Shown here piece after piece: positions 10,151 through 20,433 of a stretch of 64,000 bases of DNA. The stretch is taken from assembly GCF_000599885.1 (NCBI RefSeq), contig NZ_JFGT01000005.1, positions 1,054,001 to 1,118,000 of the forward strand. The letters run 5' to 3'. Source of the DNA: Pantoea sp. IMH (GTDB lineage Bacteria; Pseudomonadota; Gammaproteobacteria; Enterobacterales; Enterobacteriaceae). The notes beneath the pieces are model-generated. The model saw only the letters and a program-made list of their open reading frames with translations, had not been told where the DNA came from and did not search any database. The position numbers and the translations under genes were made by a program. How positions within the stretch are numbered: position 1 is the stretch's first letter; each line of letters opens with the position of its first letter.

Positions 10151-11893
10151 GTGTATTTTTGTAAGAAGAGAGCGCTGCCCCTGTTAACCCTGGCGCTGTT
10201 CAGCCTGCCACTGGCGGCTCAGGCCTGGGTAAAAGATCGCGTCTATAAATTTACTATCCTGCATACCAACGATCACCATGGTCATTTCTGGCAGAACGAA
10301 CGCGATGAATATGGCCTGGCCGCGCAGAAGACGATGATGGATAAAATCCGTTATGAAGTGCAGGCGCACGGGGGCCAAGTACTGATCCTCTCCGGCGGTG
10401 ACATCAATACTGGCGTACCGGAATCCGATCTACAGGATGCGGAACCCGACTTTCGCGGCATGAACTTGATTGGCTATGATGCGATGGCGATCGGCAATCA
10501 TGAATTCGATAATCCGCTGCCGGTGCTTCGTCAGCAGCAGAAATGGGCGAAGTTCCCGCTGCTTTCCGCCAATATTTACCAGAAAAGCACCGGCAAACGT
10601 CTGTTCGATCCCTATGCGATATTTAACCGGATGGGGCTGAAAATTGCGGTGATCGGATTGACCACCGATGACACGGCAAAAATCGGTAACCCTGAATACT
10701 TTACCGATATCGTTTTCCATAAGCCGGTAACGGAAGCGAAAGCGGTTGTGGAAGAGTTACGTAAAAATGAAAAACCGGACGTTATTATTGCCGCCACCCA
10801 TATGGGGCATTACGACAATGGCCAGCACGGCTCCAACGCGCCTGGTGATGTCACGTTGGCGCGGGAGCTGCCTGAAGGTTATCTGAGCGTGATTGTTGGC
10901 GGACATTCACAGGATCCGGTCTGCATGGTCAAAGAGAATGTGAAGCAGGTGGACTATGTTCCCGGTACGCCTTGCCAGCCCGATCGGCAGAACGGCACCT
11001 GGATCGTTCAGGCGCACGAATGGGGTAAATATATTGGTCGTGCTGACTTCAGCTTTGTTAACGGCAAGCTTACGCTGGAGCACTACGAGCTGGTGCCCAT
11101 TAACCTGAAGCGTAAAGTCAAAAATGATGATGGCACCAGCAGTTGGGTCAACTACGCCGAAGAAATTCCTAAAAATCCCGGCATGGTGAAGCTGCTTATG
11201 CCTTATCAGAAAAAAGGTGAAGCGGCGCTGGCGGTCAAAATTGGCAGCGTCAAAGGCCGGCTGGAGGGGGATCGCAGTAAGGTGCGTTTTGTTCAGACTA
11301 ACCTGGCGCGCCTGATCCTGGCTTCCCAGATCGAGCGTACCCAGGCGGATTTCGCCGTCATGAGCGGCGGCGGCATCCGTGACTCAATCGAAGAGGGCGC
11401 GATTACCTACAAGGATGTGCTGAAAGTGCAGCCCTTTGGCAATACCCTGACCTGGGTCGAAATGAGCGGAAGTGAAGTGGAAAAATATCTGGCTAAAGTT
11501 GCGAATATCCAGCCCGATTCGGGCGGCTATGCGCAGTTTGCGAATGTCAGCCTGACGGCAGACGGCACAGGCGTCAGTAATATCAAAATCAAAGGTGAAC
11601 CGCTTCAGGCGGAGAAGACCTACCGCATGGCGACGCTTAGCTTTAACGCGACGGGCGGCGACGGCTATCCCGCCGTGGATAAACTGCCGGGCTACGTGAA
11701 TACCGGATTCGTCGATGCCGAGGTGCTGAAACAGTATATTCAGAACCATTCACCGCTGGATGCGGCGGCTTTTGAACCTCATGGTGAAATCGTTCACCAG
11801 GAAAAGGCCGCCGCTAAACCGGAGGAGGAAAAGGCGGCTCCGCCGAAGAAGTGGCGACTGCCTAAAATCCTGATGGCGATGCATCAGCCGTAA
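10151..11893 (+). CDS. ushA: UshA, periplasmic UDP-sugar hydrolase / 5'-nucleotidase
   Basis: A 580-residue bifunctional enzyme hydrolysing UDP-glucose and nucleotides in the periplasm for salvage. A signal peptide spans residues 1-25 (basic start, LLTLALFSLPLAAQA). The N-terminal metallophosphatase domain has LHTNDHHGHF (about 35-44), GGDINTG and GNHEFD. The C-terminal 5'-nucleotidase domain binds the nucleoside. The start is GTG at 10151 behind AAGGAGATT. The protein is about 30 residues longer than E. coli UshA (550) because of a charged tail (EKAAAKPEEEKAAPPKKWR, about 550-568) rich in Lys, Glu and Pro. Confidence 0.97.
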   Translation: MYFCKKRALPLLTLALFSLPLAAQAWVKDRVYKFTILHTNDHHGHFWQNERDEYGLAAQKTMMDKIRYEVQAHGGQVLILSGGDINTGVPESDLQDAEPDFRGMNLIGYDAMAIGNHEFDNPLPVLRQQQKWAKFPLLSANIYQKSTGKRLFDPYAIFNRMGLKIAVIGLTTDDTAKIGNPEYFTDIVFHKPVTEAKAVVEELRKNEKPDVIIAATHMGHYDNGQHGSNAPGDVTLARELPEGYLSVIVGGHSQDPVCMVKENVKQVDYVPGTPCQPDRQNGTWIVQAHEWGKYIGRADFSFVNGKLTLEHYELVPINLKRKVKNDDGTSSWVNYAEEIPKNPGMVKLLMPYQKKGEAALAVKIGSVKGRLEGDRSKVRFVQTNLARLILASQIERTQADFAVMSGGGIRDSIEEGAITYKDVLKVQPFGNTLTWVEMSGSEVEKYLAKVANIQPDSGGYAQFANVSLTADGTGVSNIKIKGEPLQAEKTYRMATLSFNATGGDGYPAVDKLPGYVNTGFVDAEVLKQYIQNHSPLDAAAFEPHGEIVHQEKAAAKPEEEKAAPPKKWRLPKILMAMHQP

Positions 11894-11901
11894 CAGACGA
11901 C

Positions 11902-11927
11902 AAAGGCGCCGGGTTGGGCGCCTTTGG
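11902..11927 (+). terminator. Terminator of ushA
   Basis: Perfect nine-base stem (11902-11910 with 11917-11925) with AAA/TTT ends. It could act on both strands, since the PACE gene converges here. Confidence 0.75.
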
Positions 11928-11937
11928 TTCGCGGTAG

Positions 11938-12372
11938 TCAGACGCGGCACGTTTTGCGCTGTGTCCACCAGCCGCGCAGTTTGTCATAAAGCCAGTTATA
12001 GACCACGGTATAGGGCAGATAGAACAGGAAGAAAGCGACTTCCAGTAAGAACGCCTGCCATAATGTTGTGCCCAGCATATAAGCCGCCACCGGCAAACCG
12101 ATCAGAATAAAACCGCCTTCAAACCCCAGGGCATGCCCGATACGCAGTTTCAGGCTGCGTCCTGCTTCACCACGCGGAAAAAGGCGATCGAAGCCAGCGT
12201 TATAAATCATGTTCCAGAGCATCGCCACCGTGGAGAGCATGATCGCCAGCGCGCCCATCTGAAACAGGGGCTTATCCAGCGCCCAGGCGGCGGCCGGCGC
12301 GACGATCAGCAGCGCCATTCCTTCGTAACCTACAGCGTGAAAAACGCGCTCTTTAAGCGTCCAGGTACGCAT
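11938..12372 (-). CDS. PACE-family multidrug/biocide efflux protein
   Basis: A 144-residue protein with four hydrophobic segments forming two bacterial transmembrane pair domains. Each repeat starts with a similar motif (RVFHAVGYEGMALL at about 9-22 and RIGHALGFEGGFIL at about 77-90), as in AceI-type proteobacterial antimicrobial compound efflux pumps. Such pumps export cationic compounds (chlorhexidine, and polyamines physiologically) across the inner membrane by proton exchange. It is divergent from a LysR gene 87 bp away, the usual PACE-LysR pairing. It is absent from this position in E. coli. Confidence 0.9.
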   Translation of the reverse strand: MRTWTLKERVFHAVGYEGMALLIVAPAAAWALDKPLFQMGALAIMLSTVAMLWNMIYNAGFDRLFPRGEAGRSLKLRIGHALGFEGGFILIGLPVAAYMLGTTLWQAFLLEVAFFLFYLPYTVVYNWLYDKLRGWWTQRKTCRV

Positions 12373-12459
12373 AAATCCTCCTCAATCATCAATGCGGCTA
12401 TTCTGGCGCGATATTTTGCTAAGATAAAATGATTATCCATCTAAAAAAGCGATAGAAGT

Positions 12460-13326
12460 ATGCGTTATTCACCGGAATCCCTGGAGGCTTTTGTACATAC
12501 CGTAGAGTGTGGATCCTTCTCCGCTGCTGCCCGGATGTTGCGAAAAAGCCAGTCAACGATCAGTACCGCCGTGGCAAACCTGGAAGCCGACCTGGGCTTC
12601 GCGCTGTTCAGTCGCGATGCCCGGCTGCCGGTATTAACGGACAATGGCCGGCGGGTGCTGGCCCAGGTCAGGGAGATACTGGCGGCCAGTGCGCAACTGG
12701 ACGATCTGGCTGTACGGCTGGCAGGAGAGACAGAACCCTGTCTGAGCCTGGCGATCTCCGATTTCTGGCCTGCTGATTACCATGCTTCGCTGCTGCAGCG
12801 TTTTGCCGGACGTTATCCTGATATCGAATTTGAATGCATGGTGGCGGAAGATGCCGATATTATCGATCTTCTTGAAGTTGGCCGAGCGCATCTGGGCGTG
12901 ATCCGCGTTCAGCCAGATTATCCGCCGGGCATTGTCACCAGCCGGCTGCAGGTTAAAACGGAAATGGCGCTGTTTCTCCATCAGGATCACGCACTTTCTC
13001 AGCGGGAGAAGGTGACGGAAAGCGATCTCAAAACGGTCAGGCAGCTTTGCCTGAACACCTGGATTGAAAAGGAGCGCTACCAGCCCGGTAACGTCTGGTC
13101 CGCACCTTCCTACTGGCTATTGCTGGAGATGGCGGAACAGGGGTTCGGCTGGAGCATACTGCCGCGCTGGATGCCGCAGCAGTTTGGTCATAACGTGCTG
13201 AAAGAACTGCCTGTCACCGGCTGGCCGCAGCGGATCTCAGTCGATGTTGCCTGGTCGAAGCGGACCCCTCCCGGCCCGGCAGGACGCTGGATGATCGAAC
13301 AGCTGATGGCGCAGCGCGCCCTTTAG
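12460..13326 (+). CDS. LysR-family regulator, probable regulator of the PACE pump
   Basis: A 288-residue LysR-type regulator. The helix-turn-helix occupies about residues 5-64 (SLEAFVHTVECGSFSAAARM, KSQSTISTAVANLEADLG), followed by a ligand-binding domain. Its divergent placement next to the efflux gene mirrors aceR-aceI of Acinetobacter, so drug- or polyamine-responsive activation of the pump is inferred. The start at 12460 lies 87 bp from the pump start; the shared gap would hold the operator, but no clear dyad was identified by eye. Confidence 0.88.
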   Translation: MRYSPESLEAFVHTVECGSFSAAARMLRKSQSTISTAVANLEADLGFALFSRDARLPVLTDNGRRVLAQVREILAASAQLDDLAVRLAGETEPCLSLAISDFWPADYHASLLQRFAGRYPDIEFECMVAEDADIIDLLEVGRAHLGVIRVQPDYPPGIVTSRLQVKTEMALFLHQDHALSQREKVTESDLKTVRQLCLNTWIEKERYQPGNVWSAPSYWLLLEMAEQGFGWSILPRWMPQQFGHNVLKELPVTGWPQRISVDVAWSKRTPPGPAGRWMIEQLMAQRAL

Positions 13327-13371
13327 CGCCTGACGATACAGGATCGTCAGGCAAGTTGGAGCTGGCGTGGA

Positions 13372-13851
13372 TTAAGCGTGGCGGGCGATAGCGGCAAAGT
13401 CGGCGTTGAGAAGATCCGCCAGATCCTGCGGCGAGAGTTCGATCTCAAGCCCACGTTTGCCGCCGGAAACAAATACCGTATCAAAGGCGCCTGCCGGAAG
13501 ATCGATGACGGTAGGCAGGCGCTTTTTCTGGCCCAGCGGGCTGATGCCGCCCAGCAGATAGCCGGTCGTACGCTGAGCAATTTGTGGATCGGCCATTTCC
13601 ACTTTTTTGGCACCTAGCGCTTTTGCCACATTTTTGAGATCGAGCTGGCCAGCCACGGGCGTGATGGCCACCGCCAGCGTTTTATTATCGCCATTCAGCG
13701 CCACCAGCAGTGTTTTATAGACTCTGTCGGCATCCAGGTTCAGCTTGCGGACGGCCTCATCGCCAAAGTGCGTATCGCTGGGATCGTGCTCATAGCTATG
13801 AAGCTGGAAGGGAATTTTATGTTTTTCGAGTAACTTTACCGCTGGCGTCAT
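13372..13851 (-). CDS. ybaK: YbaK, Cys-tRNA(Pro) deacylase
   Basis: A 159-residue YbaK/EbsC-type aminoacyl-tRNA deacylase, the same length as E. coli YbaK. It hydrolyses mischarged Cys-tRNA(Pro) in trans after ProRS error. Conserved features are the N-terminal [22 protein letters not shown], the catalytic-lysine region VYKTLLVAL (Lys near residue 46) and the [13 protein letters not shown] loop (about 101-113). Position between ushA and ybaP matches E. coli. Confidence 0.96.
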   Translation of the reverse strand: MTPAVKLLEKHKIPFQLHSYEHDPSDTHFGDEAVRKLNLDADRVYKTLLVALNGDNKTLAVAITPVAGQLDLKNVAKALGAKKVEMADPQIAQRTTGYLLGGISPLGQKKRLPTVIDLPAGAFDTVFVSGGKRGLEIELSPQDLADLLNADFAAIARHA

Positions 13852-13942
13852 CTGGACGGTCCTATTGTCAGGTTATGGCCGGCGTCCGGCACATTAAAAG
13901 AGAAAACAGTGGCGAAAATTCAGCCTTTGAGCGACAATCAGC

Positions 13943-14030
13943 CTCCCATCAGCAACCCGGTTGCGATGGACAACTAAAATCATAAAAAATTTTACTTTGA
14001 CGGGCCAATAGTGATATTGGCCTTTTTTTT
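13943..14030 (+). ncRNA. chiX: ChiX small RNA
   Basis: An Hfq-dependent sRNA of about 87 nt in the ybaK-ybaP gap, where chiX lies in E. coli. The 3' half matches remembered E. coli ChiX closely: TTTGACGGGCCAATAG, then a perfect stem (14003-14010 with 14015-14022) with tetraloop GTGA instead of GCGA, then eight T. The 5' half has an imperfect stem (about 13946-13969) where E. coli has its first hairpin, then an A-rich linker. A -10-like GACAAT lies at 13933-13938. ChiX silences chitoporin mRNA (chiP) and related targets. The 5' end is estimated. Confidence 0.9.
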
Positions 14031-14039
14031 AAGCTTTTT

Positions 14040-14840
14040 TCAGGCGTTTTTCAGCAAGCCGGGTAGATTACCCTCGCCGTAAAGATGCAGCGCGCCGACC
14101 GCGACCACATAATTACCTGGCTTCAGCGCCCTGAGCGCCAGGCTCCACTCCCGGTTACGCTGAAGCATCAGCACATCATTCAGGGTAGTGTTAAACGTGC
14201 CGGGTAACATCGTCTGGCTGGCGGCGGGCGGTCTCTCCAGCCACCAGCTAATCATGGTTTGCAGAAGGCGGGCGTTTGTATTCCAGTGTCTGAAGGTATC
14301 CTGAAGCAGGGAGAGCCCGTTATCCGGTAGCGCCTTTAGTAGCGCGAGCTGGGTTTCCGGCCCTTCCAGCTCGATGACCGGCTTCTGCTGTGCGCGCGCC
14401 GCTTTCAGCAACTGGTAATCAATGCCGTAATCCGCCCTCAGCCCCAGGCGCTGCGCCTGCTGGGACTGCAGCATCAGCGCCACCTGCCAGGCGGGTAGCC
14501 GGTCTGCGGCTTCAGCAGCGATACCAACCTCATCACATAAGCGATGAAAGGTCGTCAGCTCATCCACATTCAGGCGCTCTGCCAGCGGCGGACAGCGTTC
14601 ACTTTCGCAAAAAGGTGAGGCACCATGGGTGATATCTGCTTCCACGATCAGCGCATCGGCAGCGGTGAGCTGCTGTTGCAGCTTCGCTGGCAGCGGCATC
14701 ATGCCCTCGGTACCCATATGAATACTGCCCACCAGATGCAGCCTGCTTTCTCCCACCCTGAGATCCTGCGCCGGATAGGTGTAGCGCACCGGCGATAGTT
14801 TCCGCCACAGTTCCGTCGCCTTACGCCGTAGTGTTGCCAT
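14040..14840 (-). CDS. ybaP: YbaP, TraB/GumN-family protein
   Basis: A 266-residue TraB/GumN-family protein (E. coli YbaP is 264). Family landmarks are the LVGSIHMGTEGMMPLP segment (about residues 36-51) with its conserved His, ALIVEADI (about 63-70), and the C-terminal VAVGALHLYGEGNLPGLL (about 247-264). Distantly related members are metal-dependent proteases or haem-binding, but the enterobacterial function is not established. No strong signal peptide is apparent. It flanks chiX on the opposite strand, as in E. coli. Confidence 0.93.
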   Translation of the reverse strand: MATLRRKATELWRKLSPVRYTYPAQDLRVGESRLHLVGSIHMGTEGMMPLPAKLQQQLTAADALIVEADITHGASPFCESERCPPLAERLNVDELTTFHRLCDEVGIAAEAADRLPAWQVALMLQSQQAQRLGLRADYGIDYQLLKAARAQQKPVIELEGPETQLALLKALPDNGLSLLQDTFRHWNTNARLLQTMISWWLERPPAASQTMLPGTFNTTLNDVLMLQRNREWSLALRALKPGNYVVAVGALHLYGEGNLPGLLKNA

Positions 14841-14927
14841 GATCCCGTCTCCTGTCCGTTATCAATCCATGCTAACGGTTTAGGGCGCTCAGGAACAGCG
14901 TTACCGGGACGGTGGCGGTTCGTCTGC

Positions 14928-17438
14928 TCACTCAGCCGGAGGCCGGTAGCGGATGAGACGATTGGCGTTACTGACCACCGTGATCGATGAGAGCGCCATT
15001 GCGGCACCGGCCACGATCGGGCTGAGCAGCGTACCGGTGAGGGGATAGAGCACCCCGGCCGCCACAGGAATGCCGATCGCGTTATAGATAAATGCACCCA
15101 GTAAGTTCTGTTTCATATTACGCAGGGTCGCTTTGGCGATGGCCAGCCCATCCACCACTGCGTTCAGGTCATGCCGCATCAGCGTGATCGCCGCCGTTTC
15201 AATCGCCACATCGCTGCCGCCGCCCATAGCGATACCCACGTCAGCCAGCGCCAGCGCGGGCGCGTCATTAATACCATCGCCGATCATCGCAACCTGTTCA
15301 CCTTTTTGCTGAAGTCCGACAATGGCTCTGGCTTTACCGTCGGGCAGCACGCCAGCGATAACGTCGTCCAGACCTGCCTCGCGTGCAATAGCGTTGGCGG
15401 TTATTTCGTTATCGCCGGTCAGCATGACCAGCCGGTATCCCAGGTTGCGCAGTCGTTGCAGCGCCGTCACGCTTTCCTGACGCAGCGGATCGCGGATGGC
15501 AAACAGCGCGACGACTTTGCCGTCAGCCGCCAGCAGCACGGGCGTCGCGCCCTGGTCCGCCTTCTCCTCCAACTGAGCGGAAATGGCTGAAGTTTCGATC
15601 TGCTGCTGCGTCATCAGCGCACTGTTGCCAAGCCAGAGAGAAGTGCCAGCAACCTTGCCGCTGACGCCCAACCCACCAAGGGTACGGAATTGCGTCACTT
15701 CCGGCGGCGTCAGCTGCCCGGCACGTTCAAGGATGGCGTGAGCCAGCGGATGCTGAGAACCTTGCTCCAGCGCTGCGGCCCAGGAGAGGGCCTGCGCTTC
15801 GGTCACGCCGTTAAAAAGCGCGATCTCCACGACCTGCGGTTTGCCTTCGGTTAGCGTTCCGGTTTTATCAAATACCAGCGTGGTGAGCGTGCTGGCACGC
15901 TGTAGCGCATCGGCATCACGTACCAGTACGCCAAACTCGGCAGCACGTCCTACGCCTGCGATAACCGACATCGGCGTGGCGAGTCCCAGCGCGCAGGGAC
16001 AGGCGATAATCAGCACCGTTGTCGCTATCACCAGCGTATAGGCTAGCTGCGGAGCAGGGCCGAAAAAGTACCAGATCGCCGCGCTCAGCAGGGCAATAGC
16101 CACCACTACCGGCACAAAGACGGCTGAAATCCGGTCGGCAAGCTGCCCGATCTCAGGTTTACTGCTTTGCGCCTGACGCACCAGATTAATGATGCGCGAC
16201 AGCGTGGTATTACGGCCTACGGCGCTGGCAGTGAACAGCACGCTGCCGTCCTGCATCACCGTACCGGCATGCACTTCATCGCCAGTGGTTTTCTGCTGAG
16301 GTATGGCTTCTCCGGTCAGCATAGCCTCATCCAGCCAGGCTTCCCCCTGAATGATAACGCCGTCAACGGGAACCCGATCGCCCGTGGTCAAGCGCAGCGT
16401 CATCCCGGGCTCAACCTCGCTCAGGGGAGCGGTTTTCTCACCCGCGTCCGTAACCACCCGGGCGACGGGCGGCGTCAGATCCAGCAGGCGTTCCAGCGCC
16501 TGAGAGGAGCGCTGGCGCGCGCGCTGCTCCAGCATATGACCAAGGTTAATCAGACCTATAATCATGACGCTGGCTTCATAATAGAGATGCCGCGCTTCGT
16601 GAGGCACGCTGTCCGGCCAGAGGTTGACGCCCATCGAGTAAATCCAGGCCGCGCCGGTGCCAAGTGCCACCAACGTATCCATCGTGGCCGTGCCCTGCAT
16701 CAGGCTTTTCGCGGCGCTGCGATAAAAGTGTCCACCGGCGACAATCATTACCAGCAGCGTTACCACACCAGCGATCAGCCAGCCGCTGCGGTTACTTGCC
16801 GTCAGCATCATATTGTCGCCGATCATGCCCCAGCCCATCATCGGGATGCCCAGCGCCAGCGCCAGGATGGCCTGCCAGCGAAAACGGCGCATGGCATCAC
16901 GTGCCGTTTTCTGCTGTTTTTCACGACGCTTGCTGTCATCTTCAATGATTTCTGCGCCATAACCTGCGCGTTTGACGGCGTCGATCAGCGCATCCGCTTC
17001 AGCCTGACCGGTGACCAGCGCGCTGCGTTCTGCAAGGTTAACGCGCGCGTGGCCGACGCCGGAGACGCCTTGCAGCGCCTTTTCCACCCGGCTGACGCAG
17101 CTGGCGCAGCTCATCCCCTCGATTAAAAGATGGAAGCTGTCGGTTGTCTCTGCCGGAAGCGTTTCGGCGGCCGCTGTCAGCGCTTCCGGCTGAGATTCTG
17201 AGTCTGTCAGCGGATCAGGCTTTGGGGAGGTGTCGTCCTGTTTCAGGCTGGCATGATAGCCCGCCTGCTCAACGGCGGCGATAAGGTCGTCCGCGCTGGC
17301 GCTACCGCTGATACGTGCCTCTTCGAGCGTAACCTCCGCCTGTAAAACATCCTCACGCTGTTCCAGCGTCTCTTTTACCCGTTTCACACAATGACCGCAG
17401 GACAGGCCGTCCAGCGTCAGTAACGTAGTCTGTGACAT
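14928..17438 (-). CDS. copA: CopA, Cu(I)-exporting P-type ATPase
   Basis: An 836-residue P1B-type ATPase pumping Cu+ from cytosol to periplasm. Two N-terminal metal-binding domains carry CxxC pairs at residues 14/17 (GLSCGHC) and 111/114 (GMSCASC). The membrane part has the intramembrane CPCALG motif. The phosphorylation site DKTGT and the [11 protein letters not shown] hinge mark the catalytic domains. The start at 17438 is preceded by AGGAG; 29 further upstream codons are rejected because they run through the promoter. It is divergent from cueR with a CueR site between. The length fits E. coli CopA (834), which also produces CopA(Z) by programmed frameshift; that site was not checked. Confidence 0.97.
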   Translation of the reverse strand: MSQTTLLTLDGLSCGHCVKRVKETLEQREDVLQAEVTLEEARISGSASADDLIAAVEQAGYHASLKQDDTSPKPDPLTDSESQPEALTAAAETLPAETTDSFHLLIEGMSCASCVSRVEKALQGVSGVGHARVNLAERSALVTGQAEADALIDAVKRAGYGAEIIEDDSKRREKQQKTARDAMRRFRWQAILALALGIPMMGWGMIGDNMMLTASNRSGWLIAGVVTLLVMIVAGGHFYRSAAKSLMQGTATMDTLVALGTGAAWIYSMGVNLWPDSVPHEARHLYYEASVMIIGLINLGHMLEQRARQRSSQALERLLDLTPPVARVVTDAGEKTAPLSEVEPGMTLRLTTGDRVPVDGVIIQGEAWLDEAMLTGEAIPQQKTTGDEVHAGTVMQDGSVLFTASAVGRNTTLSRIINLVRQAQSSKPEIGQLADRISAVFVPVVVAIALLSAAIWYFFGPAPQLAYTLVIATTVLIIACPCALGLATPMSVIAGVGRAAEFGVLVRDADALQRASTLTTLVFDKTGTLTEGKPQVVEIALFNGVTEAQALSWAAALEQGSQHPLAHAILERAGQLTPPEVTQFRTLGGLGVSGKVAGTSLWLGNSALMTQQQIETSAISAQLEEKADQGATPVLLAADGKVVALFAIRDPLRQESVTALQRLRNLGYRLVMLTGDNEITANAIAREAGLDDVIAGVLPDGKARAIVGLQQKGEQVAMIGDGINDAPALALADVGIAMGGGSDVAIETAAITLMRHDLNAVVDGLAIAKATLRNMKQNLLGAFIYNAIGIPVAAGVLYPLTGTLLSPIVAGAAMALSSITVVSNANRLIRYRPPAE

Positions 17439-17494
17439 AGTAAATACTCCTGAAAGTGCAGTTTGACCCCTTGCGGGATTTGCAGTAGTTATAA

Positions 17495-17525
17495 AGCTTA
17501 AACCTTCCATCAAGGGGAAGGTCAA
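17495..17525 (-). promoter_or_regulatory. copA promoter with CueR operator
   Basis: On the minus strand a -35 TTGACC (17525-17520) and a -10 TAAGCT (17500-17495) are held 19 bp apart, the long spacer typical of MerR-type promoters. The dyad ACCTTCC-N7-GGAAGGT at 17502-17522 fills the spacer. This is close to the known E. coli copA site. Confidence 0.93.
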
Positions 17526-17536
17526 GGAGAGCGCAA

Positions 17537-17962
17537 ATGAATATCAGCGATGTGGCGAAAAAAACCGGCCTGACCAGTAAAGCGATCCGGTTCTATGAAG
17601 AGAAGGGGCTGGTCACGGCGCCGCTGCGGAGTGAAAACGGCTACCGCAGCTACACGGCTAAACATCTCGAAGAACTGACGCTTCTGCGTCAGGCCAGGCA
17701 GGTGGGATTTACGCTGGAAGAGTGTCGCGAGATGATTAGCCTGTTCAACGATCCGCACCGCCACAGCGCCGATGTAAAGGCCCGGACGCTGACGAAAGTG
17801 GCTGAAATCGAGTCGCATATTCTTGAGCTTACGCAGATGCGCGAAAGGCTGCTGGCGCTGGCGGAGAGCTGCCCGGGAGATGAGGGAGCCGACTGTCCGA
17901 TCATCAATAACCTCGCCGGCTGCTGTCATACGGCATCTGCAGAAAAAGCCCGTCGTGCCTGA
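17537..17962 (+). CDS. cueR: CueR, MerR-family copper-responsive regulator
   Basis: A 141-residue MerR-type activator. The winged helix-turn-helix is at residues 1-40 ([20 protein letters not shown]), followed by a coiled dimerisation helix at about 80-110. The Cu+-binding pair Cys112 and Cys120 sits in CPGDEGADC, the same positions as E. coli CueR. A CCHTA element near residues 129-133 is also seen. The ATG at 17537 follows AAGGAGA. It binds the long-spacer copA promoter and untwists it when Cu(I), Ag(I) or Au(I) is bound. Confidence 0.97.
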   Translation: MNISDVAKKTGLTSKAIRFYEEKGLVTAPLRSENGYRSYTAKHLEELTLLRQARQVGFTLEECREMISLFNDPHRHSADVKARTLTKVAEIESHILELTQMRERLLALAESCPGDEGADCPIINNLAGCCHTASAEKARRA

Positions 17963-18030
17963 GGCGGTACACGGGCTTCTCTGACTGAGGCGGTCCCGCT
18001 CCTGAATGTTGTCAGCGGTTAGAATGGGCG

Positions 18031-18486
18031 TTATTGCCGATCCTCACGGACGATCTTCAGCGTGATCCCCTCAATCGCCACCACCACCACCGGCGTACCT
18101 GCCGGATAATCTTCCGCGGCCTGCACCCGCCAGCTGCTGTCACCCACTTTTACATGGCCGATGCCGCCCTCCAGCGCCTCACTCAGCGTCAGCCGTTGTC
18201 CGATAAACTGATTACCGCGCTGATTAAGGGCGTTCTGAGGTTGATTGCGCACCCGCCCCTTCAGCCAGCGATACCACCATAACGCGGAAAGTATCGTCAG
18301 CAGCGCAAAACTGAGCCCCTGCCACTCCCAGGGAAGGGGTACCAGCCAGACCAGCAGGGCGACCAGCACCGCCGCGATGCCGCTCCACAGCAGGTAGCCG
18401 CTGGCACCCAACATTTCAGCAGCCAGTAACACGCCGCCAAGCGTCAGCCACAGTCGCCAGGGATTGGCTAACAGATCGGAAAGCAT
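18031..18486 (-). CDS. ybbJ: NfeD-like membrane protein, partner of QmcA
   Basis: A 151-residue protein with three or four hydrophobic segments (about residues 10-75). A C-terminal OB-fold NfeD domain (about 90-150) contains [16 protein letters not shown] and [13 protein letters not shown]. NfeD proteins pair with SPFH/stomatin proteins, here QmcA, whose stop overlaps this start as TGATG. A GTG three bases upstream is an alternative start. Probably organises membrane microdomains; its E. coli counterpart is also encoded with qmcA. Confidence 0.93.
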   Translation of the reverse strand: MLSDLLANPWRLWLTLGGVLLAAEMLGASGYLLWSGIAAVLVALLVWLVPLPWEWQGLSFALLTILSALWWYRWLKGRVRNQPQNALNQRGNQFIGQRLTLSEALEGGIGHVKVGDSSWRVQAAEDYPAGTPVVVVAIEGITLKIVREDRQ

Positions 18487-19400
18487 CACCGGCTACGCTC
18501 TTTTTTCGTTTCATTAAGCAGCTCGGCGATCCCTGCAATCGAGCCCATCAGGCTGCTGGCTTCCAGCGGCATCATAACCATTTTGCTGCTGCTGGAGGTG
18601 CCGATTTTTTGCAGCGCCTCAGTATAATTCTGCGCCACAAAGTAGTTGATCGCCTGGATATCACCGGCGGCGATCGCCTCGGATACCATTTTCGTGGCGG
18701 CAGCCTCCGCTTCTGCGCTGCGCTCCCGCGCTTCAGCCTGTAAAAAAGCTGACTGTCTTTCACCTTCCGCCTTCAGGATCTGCGACTGCTTTTCACCCTC
18801 TGCGCGCAGAATTGCGGCCTGCCGGACACCTTCTGCTTCCAGAATATCGGCCCGCTTGTTTCGCTCAGCTTTCATCTGGGCGTTCATTGAGGCAATCAGT
18901 TCGGCGGGCGGACGCACGTCGCGTATCTCAATGCGGGTGATCTTCACGCCCCAGGGATTGGTGGCCTCATCGACAATCCGCAGCAGCCGCGTATTGATGT
19001 TGTCGCGCTGCGAAAGCATTTCGTCCAGCTCCATGGAGCCCAGCACCGTGCGCATATTGGTCATGGTGAGATTGACGATAGCCAGCTCAAGGTTGCTGAC
19101 CTCATAGGCGGCGCGAGGAGCATCGACTACCTGAATAAAGCAGACCGCGTCAATGGTCACGCTGGCGTTATCTTTAGAGATAATTTCCTGCGAAGGGATA
19201 TCGAGTACCTGCTCCATCACATTGATTTTGCGGCCCACGCGATCCATAAAGGGAATGACAAGGTTAAGGCCGGGTTGCAGCGTAGTGGTGTAGCGGCCAA
19301 AGCGTTCCACCGTCCACTGATATCCCTGAGGGACGATTTTAATGCCTGCCCAGACGAGGATCAGGGCAAGGACCACAATGACGGGTATTACTGTCAGCAT
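18486..19400 (-). CDS. qmcA: QmcA, SPFH/stomatin-like membrane protease regulator
   Basis: A 304-residue stomatin/prohibitin-family protein (E. coli QmcA 305). There is one N-terminal membrane segment (about residues 2-20), then the SPFH domain starting [23 protein letters not shown] long Ala/Glu-rich coiled coil (about 165-240) has repeated AEGERQ/AEGVRQ units. In E. coli it interacts with FtsH and acts in membrane protein quality control as a multicopy suppressor of htpX ftsH. The start at 19400 has CGGAGG upstream. It is co-transcribed with the NfeD-like gene. Confidence 0.95.
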   Translation of the reverse strand: MLTVIPVIVVLALILVWAGIKIVPQGYQWTVERFGRYTTTLQPGLNLVIPFMDRVGRKINVMEQVLDIPSQEIISKDNASVTIDAVCFIQVVDAPRAAYEVSNLELAIVNLTMTNMRTVLGSMELDEMLSQRDNINTRLLRIVDEATNPWGVKITRIEIRDVRPPAELIASMNAQMKAERNKRADILEAEGVRQAAILRAEGEKQSQILKAEGERQSAFLQAEARERSAEAEAAATKMVSEAIAAGDIQAINYFVAQNYTEALQKIGTSSSSKMVMMPLEASSLMGSIAGIAELLNETKKERSR

Positions 19401-19498
19401 ATAACCTCCGGACTGTTAATAGCAGGGCCGACTCATTCGGCCCTGTCCCGCGGTGTTCAGATCACGTCGGGGCGTGAACGGCCATTCACAGCCGTGAA

Positions 19499-20356
19499 TC
19501 AGTAGAGCAGCGAATAGAGCTGACGACGATACTTCGCGGCCAGCGCATCACCGGTACCCAGCGCGGCCAGAATTTCCTGAAGTATCTTACGCGCCTCGCC
19601 CTCAGCCGCGCCAAGATCTTTTTGCAGATGCGAGAACAGCAGCGCCAGCGCCTCTTCGTTGCGTCCCACCTGATGAAGCTGGATCGCCAGTTTAGTGGCG
19701 AGCTGCGCATTGTCAGGATCGGCTTCTATCTGCTGCTGAAGCTCCTGAATTTCCGGCGTGTCGGCTGCCTGTTTCAGCAGATCAATCTGCGCAATCAGTC
19801 CCTGATAGCGGGTATCTTTATCCTGCAACGGCACAACGCTCAGTACGGCTTCCGCTTCGTCGCTGCGGTTGAGCGCAATCAGCGCCTCCGCCAGCAGGAA
19901 GCCCATTTCGCTGTTTTTGTTGCTCAACTGCCAGGCCTCTTTCAGCAGCGGCAGGGCATCCAGCACGTTTCCTTCCTGCATCAGACGCATGCCTTCCTGC
20001 GCCTTCAGCTCTTCTTCTTTCGGCAGCACCTTATGCAGCAGCGCCCGGATAGCCTCTTCCGGCTGCGGACCCTGGAAGCCGTCAACCGGCTGGCCGTTCT
20101 GGAACAGATAGACCGTCGGGATGGAGCGCAGGCCAAACTGCTGGGCAACGGCGGGCTCGGCGTCGCAGTCCAGCGTGGCCAGCACAAACTGGCCGGCATA
20201 CTCCTGCGCCAGACGTTCCAGGACCGGCGTCAGCTCCTGGCAGTGCTGGCTGCGGGCTGACCAGAAGTAAAACAGGACCGGCACCTGCATGGACTGCTCA
20301 AGCGTCTGTTGCAGGTTAGTTTCGTTAATCGGGATAATGGCAGCTTGTAGTGACAT
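19499..20356 (-). CDS. cnoX: CnoX (YbbN), thioredoxin-like chaperedoxin
   Basis: A 285-residue protein (E. coli CnoX 284). There is an N-terminal thioredoxin fold (about residues 8-110) whose active site reads SARSQHC, so the CxxC is degenerate (SxxC). Tetratricopeptide-type helices follow (about 115-285). It binds GroEL, protects clients from chlorine-induced aggregation and hands them to GroESL and DnaKJE. Divergence from the catalytic CxxC agrees with the E. coli protein having no oxidoreductase activity. Confidence 0.95.
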   Translation of the reverse strand: MSLQAAIIPINETNLQQTLEQSMQVPVLFYFWSARSQHCQELTPVLERLAQEYAGQFVLATLDCDAEPAVAQQFGLRSIPTVYLFQNGQPVDGFQGPQPEEAIRALLHKVLPKEEELKAQEGMRLMQEGNVLDALPLLKEAWQLSNKNSEMGFLLAEALIALNRSDEAEAVLSVVPLQDKDTRYQGLIAQIDLLKQAADTPEIQELQQQIEADPDNAQLATKLAIQLHQVGRNEEALALLFSHLQKDLGAAEGEARKILQEILAALGTGDALAAKYRRQLYSLLY

Positions 20357-20433
20357 AAATTCGTCTCGTTTTCTGGGTTTCTTACTCTATGGGGGCGCGC
20401 AGATGCGCTTCAAGTCCTGTTGTTGGCATCAGG

